Part shown: positions 24,119 to 36,981 of the stretch, one piece after another
Position numbering within the stretch: position 1 is the stretch's first letter
Layout: every line of letters starts with the position of its first letter
Source of the DNA: Chaenocephalus aceratus
Lineage: Eukaryota; Chordata; Actinopteri; Perciformes; Channichthyidae
DNA: 64,000 bases
Assembly: GCA_023974075.1 (NCBI GenBank)
Contig: CM043797.1
Coordinates: forward strand, 17,796,103 to 17,860,102
Direction: 5' to 3'
Notes under the pieces: model-generated
Seen by the model: only the letters and a program-made list of their open reading frames with translations
What the model was told of the DNA's origin: nothing
Databases searched by the model: none
Translations under genes and position numbers: made by a program

Positions 24119-25494
24119 TATGTAATAGAAGTTATATATCGTCTTTGTAGCTTTGTATCAGTTCATCATGAATCAATGACACATTTCTCAGGAAATATGG
24201 ATAATCAGGATTAACTGTTTTCCATAATTTGATTATTTTCTATACGATTTTTATCCCAAAATCCAGATGAAATAATCTGAACATCATTACAATATGATAA
24301 TTGGCTGTCAATTATGTCTATACTTGAAGTTTGTAATGGTTACAGCATTCAGTCAGACATATCCTTTCATGCCTAGTCCTGGAGCTAGTTATGTTCTTAT
24401 TAAAACATTTTCTTATTAGAAATTAAGAAGAAAACACAACATCTACTGGGAAAAATACAGCCATAGGTTTAGGAGTTTCTCTGCTGGTGTCTTTTTAAGG
24501 TCTGTACATTCAGAAATGTACTTAAAATGTGACTCTTGCACATTGGTGTGACAACATCGTTCAAATGCATCACCTGGTGATGGCAGCTCCTGCCGTGTGT
24601 TTCATATAAAGTATTAGTTGTTTAATTTATGGAATGCCAGGAAAGAAAATAGTAAGTAGGCTATACATGTTATTATTCTGCTAGAAAAATATCGTATTCC
24701 TGTCAGCAAATTCTCAAAGTAATTCTCTCTTTCCATCCAGTCATTCATTTTGACAGACAATGACAGGCGAACGCAGCAGTCACACAGCATGCATTTGGTA
24801 GTAGTGCGGCAATCATGCGACAGTCACGACTTTGGGTTGTGCATACATCTATCCTCTAAATCTGTGTCTTTAAAATGTGTTATTATTTTAGCTATTTTCA
24901 GGCTCTGTACAAACTCATATTGCAGATTTAATCCGATTACATTTGGTTCATACGTTCTAAAGACTTTTAGGGTAAAAGTTATTAAAATCTTGCATTTGTA
25001 TTAGTTGCTTTAGCTGTAGCGTGCTAAAAAAATGTGTACAACTTGCCATAAAACAGAAAGTTGGTGTAACTCCAATGTACATTTTCCAATCAGCCCCACA
25101 TCTCACATGCATGATAAGGTTCAGGCCTAGTCTTAACACCAATGCTAACAGGAAATCAGCATGACACACACCATGCAAATTACATTAAGAAATGACATTG
25201 TCAGCTCTACGCTTGATATAGAGCAACATGTTGTTTGTTGACCGTCACATAGGTGACACATGAAGTGGTGCAAGATTTTCAATATATAATTTCAACTCAT
25301 CACACTCAAATGCCAAAGCTGTTGGTCTCAAATAGTCCCATCAATAAAACACAGCGGCCACCAGTAACCCGAGGAGAGCCTGGATGTGTGAGGACTCATT
25401 TTGTGTTGCATGCAGTTTAATTCATTTTAACTGTGCTGTTATTCAGGGAAAGATACGTGTCCCACATCTAGTGTTGCTGTAACCCTCCTTCATA

Positions 25495-25860
25495 TGGGAT
25501 TAGTTTTGTATCATAAAGATAAAGCAACACTTTCTCAGAATAAAGCAAACTATGAGTTTAAAAGAAGAAAAATGAGTCAAGCAAAATAAAATACATTTCA
25601 AAAATAAAACTATAAGTTGCAAACAACTTTTTTTCTTTGTTTTAACATAGGTTTTTGTTTGCAGTTCTTGTTTCTTCTTTCTCAATGATCAGACTTTTGC
25701 TCTCGCTGCAGCTCTTCTCGTTTGCGTTCCCTCAATTTTTGTTTTCGATTTTGACACAAACATCCCCGGTGGGCGGAACATTCAGGGGTCTTTTAAACTC
25801 ATAGTTTTGCTTTATTCTGAGAAAGTGTTGGTTTATCTTTATGATACAAAACTAATCCCA
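25495..25860. mobile_element. MITE with about 65-bp terminal inverted repeats, TA-flanked
   Basis: The left arm, about 25495-25560, begins TGGGATTAGTTTTGTATCAT. It is repeated in inverse at about 25796-25860, ending ATGATACAAAACTAATCCCA, with only a few mismatches. TA lies on both sides (25493-25494 and 25861-25862). The loop of about 235 bases is unique and non-coding. The whole could fold into one long hairpin. Confidence 0.8.
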
Positions 25861-26228
25861 TACATTTAAAAGGACAAACTCCAACTGAGCCACTCACTCT
25901 GCTTAAGTTCACAATTATTACGGCGTAGTGATTAACACAGAGGTCAACCCATCAACACAAGAGGTGACCATGGCAACAGTCTTGGTTTCATACTGAAATC
26001 CGGGAGAAGGAGTGGCGGTGGAGAGGGGGGAGGCAGGGGGCTGAGCTCGTGCTCATTTGCTGGGCAGAGGAGTCGTGACTAACCCAACCCCCCCCCTCCC
26101 ATCTGTGTACGTGCTGTCACTGACTCACTATCAGGGAAGGAAGGGAGCAAATAAATGGACTCAATAAGAATAAAAGGAAAAGATGTCTCCTCTGTCTCCT
26201 TATTCGTGGATAGCTGGGTGTTGATTGG

Positions 26229-26230
<2 letters not shown>

Positions 26231-26314
<84 letters not shown>

Positions 26315-26334
26315 TGTGGTGTGTGTGTGAGGCG
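26231..26334 (+). repeat. (GT)n microsatellite
   Basis: Nearly pure GT for about 80 bases with one interruption (GTATGT) near 26280, then an imperfect end. Confidence 0.97.
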
Positions 26335-28971
26335 TGTCAGGTCTTTTGTGTTTGATGTCAGAGCAGCACTGATCAGAGCCGGGGGGCTCCATGCTGCACT
26401 CTGCCACAGCGCTTTTGCCATTCTCACATGTTGCCACAGCAAACACTTGGATCATGTCTATTTATCGCCGCCACAGATGGAGCCACGGGGACACCTGTGG
26501 GATCAGCAGCAACTTTATTAGACCCATTCTCACCCCTCCCCCCTTCTCTTGCCTCCCCCCTGCACGCTTGGTCCAGCATCTCCACCGCTGCTGACCAAAA
26601 AACCCTTTTTCATCTTATACCGCGCCTCCCCCCGCCGGTCACACACATCAGCACAGACTGAAATACACTACTCTAGTGTTACAAGCCAGCAGAGATCATC
26701 TTAAAGATGTACACAGCATGTTTAGTTTAATAATCATTCATAAACTAATCATTAGATAACACTCTGATAATCTGTTGACGCTTAGCTTGTGCCAATATTT
26801 CCAGATAGTCACCTGTTTATCTTCAGCAATCCTTCTGTAAGAGTCTGAATGGGATCTCTGTGCTCATAATCTACTTTATGGATTGAAGGATCTCTGCTGC
26901 CTCTCAGAAAGTGTCATTTCTGAACAGTGCAGGTTATTGAGTGACTGTAGGTTTGAGGGATGTGTAAAGGATGTTGCGGTTAAATCACTGTGGCTCACTT
27001 TGTACCATCAGTTATCTTGTGTTACAGGCGGTCAGGCTTAATCAATGTCACTCCCCGCCTCATTCAGAGCAGACAGCTCCTTCTGTACGTGGCTGCAGGT
27101 GCTTGTTACTACGGCGATGCTGTCATTGTACACTTTCAGCCTCCATGGCAGCCATATTAAACAAGAGAGGTCTTCCCAGAATGCCTCTGACTCATTTGAC
27201 ATTTCACTCTGAACCCCATGTCTTTGTCCTCCCCAGCCTCCAGTGCTATCTGTATCCCTCTTATCTCTCTATCTCACATTAACTCTTTACATTCAAGGTT
27301 ACCACCTTTTTTAAAACATCTACCATCCCTTTTTTTCACATAGTTTACAGACATTTTCTGTCACCAGCAACTTCGTCTCTTAGAAAAATATCAGGTGAAA
27401 ATCAATCAGTTTCTATTATCTGATGCATAATATTTCAAGTTGATCGTTGAAGATTTGTCTAAAGCAGTGTACCAGTTTGCACCACCTGGTTCTTCTGCCG
27501 CTTGTTTCCAGTTGATTGAATTTGCTATGTAATTAGGAGTGACTCTGAGGCAAGGGCCATGGGTTTATGGTTAGCATAATATCACCCTCAGGAGCCCTCT
27601 GAAATAGGATTGACTTTGGAAGGCATGTCTAATTATGGTTTTATACATGGATATATTCACACAAATCTGCACAGATAGCCCTGCTGCAGTCTTGAGGGTC
27701 TCAAAGTTGTGAGCATATGTGAGAATATCGAGCTGTTTCCTCCAGGGCATGGCATAATGCGATTTGAAAAACAGGCTAAGGAACAGACTGTATACTGGTT
27801 TTGGCCCTTAACATTTAAATTGGTAATTTGTGTGAGCATTAAACATTTAGATTACGACTAAAATTGAGACATTATTGCCTGAGCCACTGCGGGGTATGAT
27901 CCAATTTTTATTGCATCTTCAACTCTGAGTTTGCTTGCTGAGTTTTATGAGTTCAAGACCTGCAACATGATCACACAGGCTCTGCAGGCATTCAAATAAA
28001 CAATTATACTGTATGTGAAGTTACTGAATCAGGTCACATGTGGGATACAGCTGTCTGTGTGCTACTAGGTGTTAGAATTAGTCTTTGTGTGAGGTTTGGT
28101 GTATCAACACTAAATAAAGAAACCAGGAAGTTAAATTGCATGTGATGCCCCATGAAAAAACATGTTTCTATTTACTGGAGATCCGCACTGAAAAATGAGC
28201 TTTTTTAAACTTACTTCTGTTTCAGCTATGGTTGATTTATCCGTCATATAGTAATAAATAATGTACAACTAGAAGAAGAATCTAACCGACAAGCAGGGCC
28301 GTACGGTACCATTAACAAAACTAAGATCATGTCCTTGGGTAATATTTCTGAGCATCAGGGGTCATGACATATTGAATTTAAGGCAAAGTTTGAAGATGAA
28401 TGTGGTCAGAGTAATAAGAGGGTAGAAAGTGGGCTTTAGGTTTCTGGCCAGAATTGATGTTGTGGCTGGTGTAATACCATTGCAAGATATTCTCTATTTT
28501 GATGTGTTTCAAACTGTTTTAAGCAAGAACATAGTGAATAAAGGTGATTTGGTATTATCCACAGAGTAACAGACCTATAAGAGCAGAAAAAAGCTTTGGA
28601 AAATCGAAAAATACAACCGTTATAACAAATGAATGGGAGATTTTTGTGATTAGCAGCCCTGCTGAAATAGTAGTGTGCTAACTTATAGATAGATAATGCT
28701 CCACTTACTCTTGAGATAAAACCATCAGAAATATATTTTAGAAATAGTCAGATTTTCAGATGGTAAAGAGATCTGTTGTTCTGTAGTTGCATTCCAACAA
28801 TACTTTTTTTGAGAGAGCTTCTTAACCAGGGGTATGGGGTCCCCAGGGGTCCTTGAAGTAGTGCCATTGGGTCCCCTTAAAAGTGGGGAATAGTTTTCCA
28901 TTCTTTAATTCACTAAAAAGGTCAACCAATGTGAATAAGACAAACTACTCTGATAATAGGTTGCACATAGG

Positions 28972-30056
28972 CAGTGGCGACTGGTCATTAGGGGCACAGC
29001 CCCACCTAGTGTCAGCAGAAAGTATTACAAATAATGATTACAAAAAAATGCAAAAAAATAAATTCAAAAATATATAAAATATATTTTAAGATCATGTTTA
29101 ATCATCTGATTCGTCTGTACATTACTGTTTTAGTCTGTGTTCTTCTAATTAGTGTCTACAGTGTGTGCCTATTGAGCTGTTTAGAGCCATGTGGGACAAA
29201 ACCCGATCATGGCCCCTCCCTCTCTCTGTCTAAGTGAACGGTGACTGTAAAAACTACACTGCGCATGCTCAGAGTATTTTCCTATTTAATGTGTGTGGCA
29301 AAAAATAATGACCATAGGGGCATAGAGCTGCCATCCCCACCATACGTCATCTCACATCATTCAGAGCTGATTGGCTGTAAGTACGTGTGCCGCGAAAAGT
29401 GTGGTGTGTGAAGAGCAGGTGAAGAGGAGGAGAGAGACGCATCCTAAAACCCGGAAGTAAGCTACGCATGGCTTCCCTCGACAAAAAAAGCAATGAAATT
29501 TCTCCATAGAATTTTAGAAAATAGCTCCAAATAAGATCTGTGGGAAAACAAACCTGTTAGATAAATGCACGTTTTGTTCAGCCGGATAATATCCACATGT
29601 CTACCCTACTTTTATAATTTTCGAATCATAAATCTATCGATTAGATTTATGACTTTTGAAACTACAAGAAGATAAGGAGGACTTTTACAAAAAAGTAATA
29701 GAGATTTTTGTCCAGAAGGATAGGCAAATGGACTTAATCTTCAAGTCAAGGTAAGACACACCATTTTATTGAAAATGGGATCTTACTAAGAGAGAACAAT
29801 TCAATATTTAATTGATACAATTACATTTTTTGGGTATCCTTCTGTTGAACTGTCTGTTTAAAATTAATCGAAGCATCAGACTAAAAAGCTTTTGAAAATA
29901 ATATTATATTTTGATTTAGGTCAAAATATAATATTTGTAAACCTGAACAGTCAGTGCCAGTGCCTCACCAGCCATGAACCTCACTGCAGAAGCTTATAGA
30001 CATCTACGTTTTTTGTGCCCCACCACTTTTTTACATAGGCTATAGAAACGCCACTG
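28972..30056. mobile_element. hAT non-autonomous element with 8-bp target duplication
   Basis: It starts CAGTGGCGACTGG and ends AAACGCCACTG, so the 8-bp termini CAGTGGCG are perfect inverted repeats. The flanks are an identical 8-bp duplication, CACATAGG, at 28964-28971 and 30057-30064, the hallmark of hAT transposition. Its 1085 bases hold no transposase frame. Two internal hairpins are visible at 29626-29650 and 29900-29935. Confidence 0.88.
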
Positions 30057-30290
30057 CACATAGGAGCCTACTTGGTCTTAATGATATCCAACAATTCAAG
30101 ATTTTCAGATGGAGGTCCCTGAAAGTAAATCTTCAATGTTGGGAATCTTCACACAAAAGAGGTATGGTGAAACACTGGCCTTGCCTAAACACTGGCCTTG
30201 CCTAAACACTGCATGAACTTTTTTTGCAATGCTCATGAAGGCTTCTTTACAGGCTTAACACGTGCATCCTCCAATAGAAAATAAGCTACT

Positions 30291-30322
30291 CTCTCCTCCT
30301 CCTCCTCCTCCTCCTCCTCCTC
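30291..30322 (+). repeat. (TCC)n microsatellite
   Basis: A CTC/TCC trinucleotide run immediately upstream of the hAT-like terminus at 30323. Confidence 0.95.
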
Positions 30323-32105
30323 CAGTGGCGCCTCCAGAAATGTATCATAGGGGTGGCCAAATGGGGCCACTGAAAATCTTGGGGTGGCCCACCAAAACCA
30401 AGAATGTAATTGTTGTAAAAGTATAGACTAGATGAAAACAATGGCAAAGAGAATCACCTACTGATATACTTTGGTTTCTTATTTTACATTTTCTGATACT
30501 ATTCATCTGAAGTGAATATAATACGGATAGTTAACATTTTACTTCAAACAACATTTAAAAGAACCTTGTTGTAACTTGTGTGTTGTTGTATATATGCTAG
30601 TTGTTCTTTCCTTTTAAAAAGACAAATACAGCTTAATTTAAATAAGTTCCTTTATTGTAAGGCACAAAATGTTCAGCATTCTCAACACATACAATACACA
30701 AAGCAACACAACATGTTCTTCAGTTACATTCTGTCTCTAGGTTATAAATAGTTTTAGAACAAAGCTGTTTGTGTCCCACTGGGATCAAAGATGATTGACA
30801 TGACTTTATTAAATCTAGTTTTAAAACATGACTATTTTATTTCAACAGGACCCAAAAACACAAGGGGTATAAAATGGTAAATACATACTGTGATTGAACA
30901 CAAAAACACCATCTATTATTGACCTTTATAGCAAATTCAAAACATTATAAATGATACAAAACACCACCTTTTAGTATTAGACAGAAAATAGGTGTCGAGA
31001 CATATTTCAATTTTTTTAGATGAGACACTTTGGTGAGAGTAATACATATAGCTTCTATTCCATTTGTTTTTGTATATGTATATTTATACTTTATAAACAA
31101 ACTGGTTACCCTTTTTAAATTAGCATACAGAACATTATGAAAACAAACTTGACTAATGGTCGGCTTATAAGCTCAGAACACAGAAGAGGAAAAACTGCAT
31201 ATATTCTCGTTTCATTTTGAAGGAGCTGCAGACCTAAAGTGTGTAGAAGACTTAAATGATTAAAAAGGTCACAATCATATTAATAAAACTGTACTTAGGT
31301 TTTAGTTTCACTTTTACAAAACAGAGTTCCACATGTACTTTCTAGCATGCATGGCCATCTCTTCACTAGCCCTATGCTGCTGCTCCCCTGCCAGCTGTCT
31401 CTCCTTTACTCATCTTCTTCTTAAAATAAGAAGAGATGTCTGTTGACATTCTCTTCATGTTCTGCAGATTGACATTACACACAGCAGTGATTAATAGTAG
31501 CCTACGCCAGTAGTATTACACCAGCCCAGCATACCGACATCAGCTAACGTTAGCTTAGCTAGCTAAACTAACGCTAACTAGGATAGCCGCCAAAGTGTGT
31601 TTACAGACGAATTATACCTGAAGTCAAGCCAGCCTTTACTGAGCCCCGAGCCTGTTTTCCAGGTCTTCCATCGTTTCTCGTTGTAATGCCATTGAACCAT
31701 GCATTGAACACACATTTTGATCAGAATAACAGCTAAAGGTAAGTATATCTCCGTTTTCTGCTACCTAAATCTAACACACTAAAGCCTAAAGTGTTGTGGG
31801 GCTTAAAAGGCAACACACGTATACGACTTACCTTCTAGAAGTCTGGTGGATTTGTGTCAAGTCAGTAGAAAAAGTCAGTAGAAAGAAACGTTTTGCTGCA
31901 ACCTGCTGCTGTCTGTGCGAATCACAGTGATGCGCCGAGTATCAGAGTGTTACCATGGTAACAGAGGGAGAGGGAGGGGCTGCAGTATGAGTGTTGGAAG
32001 CTCAAATCAAGCGACTCGCTGGCTGTGTATTTGTTGTTAAATATCAGATAAACTACTACGCATACGTGACTGGCGAGGCGGTGTGTGTGGTGGCCCCCCC
32101 CCCTG
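30323..32105. mobile_element. Possible further hAT-related element, right end not found
   Basis: CAGTGGCGCCTCCAGAAATG begins at 30323, directly after a (TCC)n tract, and is followed by GGGGTGGCCAAATGGGGCC, as in fish hAT elements whose termini read CAGTGGCG. No matching CGCCACTG terminus was found downstream; similarity in character fades near the GGTGGCCC run at about 32090. Treat as a probable truncated copy. Confidence 0.35.
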
Positions 32106-32139
32106 CTGTCCTCCTCCTCCCAATCTCCTCCCAATCTCA

Positions 32140-32332
32140 AATCTCAAAGATATTCAATTTCATATCAAATATGTCAAAAAAAGCATTAAAGAATCTAGAG
32201 TGTTTACATTTTTGGGCCTTTTGCTTAAAAAATATTATAAATAATACAAAATATTTTATTAATTTGAAAAAATTGAACCAAAGTGGTTTCAGTTCTGTTA
32301 TATTAATTTCCAGTAGCACCAATTATAGGTAA
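32140..32332 (+). repeat. 190-bp direct repeat, copy A
   Basis: The segment from ATCTCAAAGATATTCAATTT to CACCAATTATAGGTAA is repeated almost identically at 33679-33865, differing only in a few small insertions and substitutions. Neither copy has inverted ends or a coding frame of note. Copy A is followed directly by a (TCC)n tract. Confidence 0.85.
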
Positions 32333-32333
32333 T

Positions 32334-32389
32334 CCTCCTCCTCCTCCTCCTCCTCCTCCTCCTCCTCCTCCTCCTCCTCCTCCTCCTCT
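32334..32389 (+). repeat. (TCC)n microsatellite
   Basis: A long, almost perfect TCC run directly after direct-repeat copy A. Confidence 0.95.
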
Positions 32390-32680
32390 GCGTGGCACGG
32401 ATCACTCCTCATACAGAGGCTCCCTGTGTGTACGCCGCTCCTGTAGAAGCAGGAGGATGAACTGATAGCTCGTATTTCTTTTGACTTTCACGTTATGTTG
32501 TTTTGTGTCGCTACTGTTGCGGTTAGTTTCCCGCCCCCTGGCTTGTCGCCATCCCGCCGGATGTCTGTGAGAGCGGACTGACTGCAGGTGAATGTCCGGA
32601 GTGTGAGAGCAGTTCTCTGGATTGATGCTGGCGGAGAACACGCTTTGAAAAAAACCTCCATCACCGCACGACTGAGTGTA
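32390..32680 (+). promoter_or_regulatory. GC-richer, CpG-containing block; possible distal dusp14 promoter / non-coding exon
   Basis: This stretch is richer in G+C and CpG than its AT-rich surroundings (CGCCGCTCC, TTTCCCGCCCCC, CATCCCGCCGGATG) and follows a (TCC)n tract. A possible donor (CTGCAG followed by GTGAAT) occurs near 32587. It lies about 4.4 kb before the dusp14 coding exon on the same strand. Assigning it to dusp14 is inference; it may be unrelated. Confidence 0.2.
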
Positions 32681-33678
32681 CACTGGTAAATTCAGTTTTA
32701 TATCTGATGGAGGCAGTTTATTTCTGTCATTTTTACCTCAAATAAGATACAAATTGTATATAATTAAAGTATGTTGTATAGGCATTTATTTTCCGGTTCA
32801 GTTTCCTGATGTAAAATGGATGAAATTGAGGAAACGAGCGCACCTGCCACACTTCTGTTTCAGCGTAAACACTACATAATTTACTCAATAATGATCTATA
32901 CGAAACCTGAACTTGTTAACGCACGCGCACGAGGACAAGCAGCGCGTGCAACAGCTCATCATAACCATAGATCATAACTGATCAAACTCGTGAAGTTTAA
33001 AGCTAATATATTATATCAATAAATATATAAATATTTGTTTAGTTTGCAAAACAACAACTGCATTTATTTTCCTGAGGAAGATACATAATGTCCTGTGAAC
33101 AGGTCTGTCATAGTTATCTCCGCCAGGCGTAAACCTACGGGTATCATGTGTGTGTCGAAAGCTAATCTTGCATTCTAGTAGACACAGCCGCCAACATATT
33201 TCTGTGTACATTTGTGAATGTATGCTCAATGACAATTTGAGTTTGTTGCAATTTAAAATACAGTATCTGGAAAAACAATTGTATTACTATGTACTGATTT
33301 GAATACTCCTCGCTTTTCTAAACTGGGTTTTATGGTGACTATAGTAGCAAAAGGCATTTCCGACAATTTAATATACTTAAAATAAGCCTTAGGCAACAGT
33401 CTGTTGCAGGCACCATTTTGGCCTTTGTCATGGCCAGAACATGGACATAGAAAGGTGGTGTTATGGAGCCTCTCAGACTTATTTTAGACCTGCTATGATC
33501 CATTAACGTTACGCATACAAGATGAATAAATACCAATTTGTATTATCTTCAAGGACATCATCAGAGTGAGATTCAACTGACACCTTGAGACACACTGGAT
33601 CACAATTTCCTTACATATATACACTTTATGTGGTCTAATTGTCTTCAACAGTGTTTATTTGATCTGACCATCAGTTTA

Positions 33679-33865
33679 ATCTCAAAGATATTCAATTTCA
33701 TATCAAATATGTCAAAAAAAAGCATTAAAGAATCTAGTGTTTACATTTGTGGGCCTTTTTGCTTAAAAAATATTATAAATAATACAAAATATTTTATTAA
33801 TTTGAAAAAATTGAACCAAAGTGGTTTCAGTTATATTAATTTCCAGTAGCACCAATTATAGGTAA
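33679..33865 (+). repeat. 190-bp direct repeat, copy B
   Basis: Near-identical to 32140-32332, same orientation, about 1.35 kb downstream of its end. The flanking sequences of the two copies are unrelated. Confidence 0.85.
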
Positions 33866-36800
33866 CAAGTCTTTAAAAAGGTATTGCACATTGTGTCATT
33901 GTTTAAAGTGGAGTCACTCCATTCATCCGCCTCATCTGTCGGCTGCAATGATACTGGCTCACACAGAATAAACGTCTCTGTGCGTGGTAATATGCCTGGA
34001 AAAAAACAAAGAGAAGAGGAGTAATTTGTATGTGCAGCAGCCACACTGTTTGGTGTGCTTTACTGTACATTTGTGCACTCACCATCTCTCACTACACAAC
34101 ACATGGCCCTGTGTGTCAGACTCTCATGTTTGTGCCTGAGGGGTAACATTGTGCAGTCGCTGCTGTTTGCAGAGAGGTGCCGAAGCCAAACCCTGTCCCG
34201 GTGACCAGAGGAATTTTTCCCTGAACTAATTTTGAGCCTGCCCTCTGTTGAACCCCTTGCAGTCGACTTGTTTTGTCATTTTTTCTGTGTCATGTTGCTC
34301 ATTTTCTTCTCACAATTACAGAGGCTCCCTTTTAAGAGATCACTAACACTGAATACAAATATTCGGTTTTGGTTTGAGAAGTCCAGTTCAGCTATGGTCC
34401 GGTTGACTTGATGTTTCACACCGTGAGGTGAGGGTTGCCTTCAGGTCTTGCCGTTCTAATTTTCCTGAAGGTGGGTCGCGTTTCTTATTTGTGTTAGTGG
34501 TGGTGTAACCGGAGCGCAGAGGCCTCTCTCAGAGACGGAGATGTGTGAAAGCAGATTTGCGTGGAGGGGCCACCTGTTGACAGCATGAGAAGAGAAGAGA
34601 AATTTAGAGAAGAAGAAAAAACATGCACATGGGGGGGATTTATCTCTGGTGTCTCTCGTGTTTTGTTTTTCTTTATTATTCCTCATCCCTTTCTCCAACA
34701 TTACAGTAGATTCCTCTCTCTGCATAATCCTCCCTCCCCCGCTCCCTGCAGCCGCTCTCCTGCCCTGCCTGTGGTATAAATAACAACATGTTGAGGAAAT
34801 CTCACCTCTGTGCTGCATCAGCATTTGGGAGAGGGCCGGGGATTATTTGGTTCTCCTATCTTCCTCATCCATCTGTTGACAGTCTTACTGTGGTCAGTGG
34901 GTTGCTGTAGCAACAGAGTTTGTACTGTATGTCAGCCCATGGTTTATGTTATCTATCTTTATGAAGCATTCATTGCATCGACTGTGCATCATCTCACTGA
35001 AACAGAAGGGGTCTAGCAAGCAGGACATCTGTGTGGAGTTTTTTTTGTTCAAGCTAAATGTCACAGTTATGGTAGACCGGTACCAGACTCTGATCCAGAT
35101 TCAGATCCCACTGCATGTTCTTATTGATTTCTCTTTCCATTTAAATTTGTAAAAACAACCAAGATGGTAGGAGTTTTCAAAGGGAAATAACAGCAACACA
35201 GCTGTATATGTTGTTGCAAGTCAATTTGCAGAAATATATAAACTTCTAAATGCACCCTTTTCTTCAAAAAGTCACCTCTTTCTAGATAAATCCATTAATC
35301 ATTAGGTTTGCTAACATTCAAACCTGTTGATGTCTTTAAATGCTCTGTTATCCTTCGTTAAAACAAAGAAAAATAATTAAGAGCACTTCATTTACTGTCA
35401 CATAAGAAAGAAAAAAATCGGTTCTGATGTGGTTTGTGGTAACACTCATCTCTGAGTCACTGTAATTGTTGTCTCGTAACCAGTGACGACAGTGCATAGG
35501 AAGGTGGATCGTGCCAACCAATTCAGAGGCAAAGTGCAGGGGGATTGAAAACAGAAAGCAAGCCAGAGAAACTGTTTCTGAATAAGGAGGGATGAGGGTG
35601 ATGTTTCCGCCTTGATCCTTTTTGTTGTTGTTAGAAAGAGATGAAGAACATGGTGAGGTGACAAAGCTGGGATCAATAGAGGAGAGTGCAGAGGAAGGAA
35701 GGTGACAATGAAGCAAGGAAGCTCCACACCATGGAAAATCATCAAAAGGGTGAAAAAACCCAATATGTTTTTTATGTTTTTACAGCATTGCATTAAAAGC
35801 ATGTTGTCCCAGACCTTTTTGTCTTTCAACCCGTTAAAACAAAGCCATATCTACTTATGAACATTTTAATTAAAAAGGTACTCACAAATGATATTTTTAG
35901 ACACATGGGGAGGGGCAATTACTGTCTCGGCTGTGTATTTGCAGGTGACAGCAGGGGATCAGGTGGTTGTTTTTCTGCAGGTTGAGTTCTAGTTCAAAGT
36001 GTCTCGTTTGCTAGAATGTAACAGAAAATGAAAGACCTGCCGGCCAGACTGGTGCACGAGGTGTGAATGACACGAGCGAGCAACAGTGTTAGAAGTATCG
36101 CCCGGAGCTGTGGTCGCTGTGCTGATAACTAAGTGTTAACACAGGACCCTGTTTCTATCAGAAAAAAGCTAGAAATGTCAGGTGACGATGCACATAATAT
36201 CTTTTTATTCAAGATCTCTCGTCTTCATGTTGCATCTGTTGCATCTTTAACTGAAGCTATCCCTATTTGGATATAGAAAAATTGAATTAGATACATATAC
36301 TTTAGCAAAGTGCTTATAATGATGTGTTCTATCAGCACACTTTGGTGTGATAATATCGTGTATAATTACTTTCCAACCTGCTGTCTATTTCCATCCAAAA
36401 CAACTTCAAAAGCACAGACAGGAGAGAGATGTAACCTGTATGTGAGGGCTGTGGATGGATGAACATGAGATGAGGTGAGTGCATGCCCATGGGGGGTCTG
36501 CGCTCACATGGCCGACTCTCTCTAGCTGAGATAAAAAAAATGTTCCTCCATCTGTGGATTCATGAAACGCTCTGATGAAAGACTGGAACAGCGGGTCCCA
36601 GCCGAATGTTTTTGAATTAGTCAACTTTTGTGTCTAATCTTTAACTCTTTTGTACGCCTGGGGTTTTTAAGTTTAAAGGCTGACGAGTAACACTTCCTGG
36701 AACTGCCTCAACACAATGCCATCCAAATAAAAGGATTGGAGAACTATTGTTTCAGCACTTGTTTTGCTTCCAAACAGTGATGTTGTTACTCTTCCTTGTG

Positions 36801-36883
36801 AAGTGTTTGAAGTGCTCGGTCTACAGAGAAGCAGAACAATGTTTTTATTTAGATTGAAAGTGAAATCTGTTTGTGTGTTACAG

Positions 36884-36981
36884 GATCTGGCTCGCTGCAC
36901 TGCTATGACTCTGAGCTGCTGAAGATTTTGCTTTAAAAAAACATTTTTCTCCGTCCTTCTCGAAGCCTTCTTGATTTCACA
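36884..36981 (+). other. dusp14: dusp14 5' UTR part of the coding exon
   Basis: A pyrimidine-rich acceptor ending in TTACAG at 36881-36883 precedes 98 bases leading to the dusp14 ATG. I infer that the spliced 5' UTR enters here; the partner exon is not identified. Confidence 0.45.

Larger units (their letters stand above)
20574..36883. other. Intergenic interval tada2a-dusp14
   Basis: Sixteen kilobases without a supportable coding exon, filled by MITEs (21907, 23733, 25495), the hAT at 28972, a duplicated 190-bp segment and microsatellites. Non-repeat parts (for example 26.4-28.8 kb and 34.0-36.8 kb) show nothing I can assign. A non-coding dusp14 first exon is probably somewhere in the right half. 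Confidence 0.6.

Noticed and set aside
26117..26521. Several frames of about 66-112 codons around 26.2-26.5 kb
   Set aside because: They are translations of the (GT)n tract (VCVCVC or HTHTHT).
28800..28870. Possible hAT end (CCAGGGGTATGGGGTCCCC)
   Set aside because: No matching inverted end or duplication could be found nearby.
34456..35829. Overlapping frames of about 120 codons between tada2a and dusp14
   Set aside because: Low-complexity composition, conflicting frames and strands, no domains and no exon structure.
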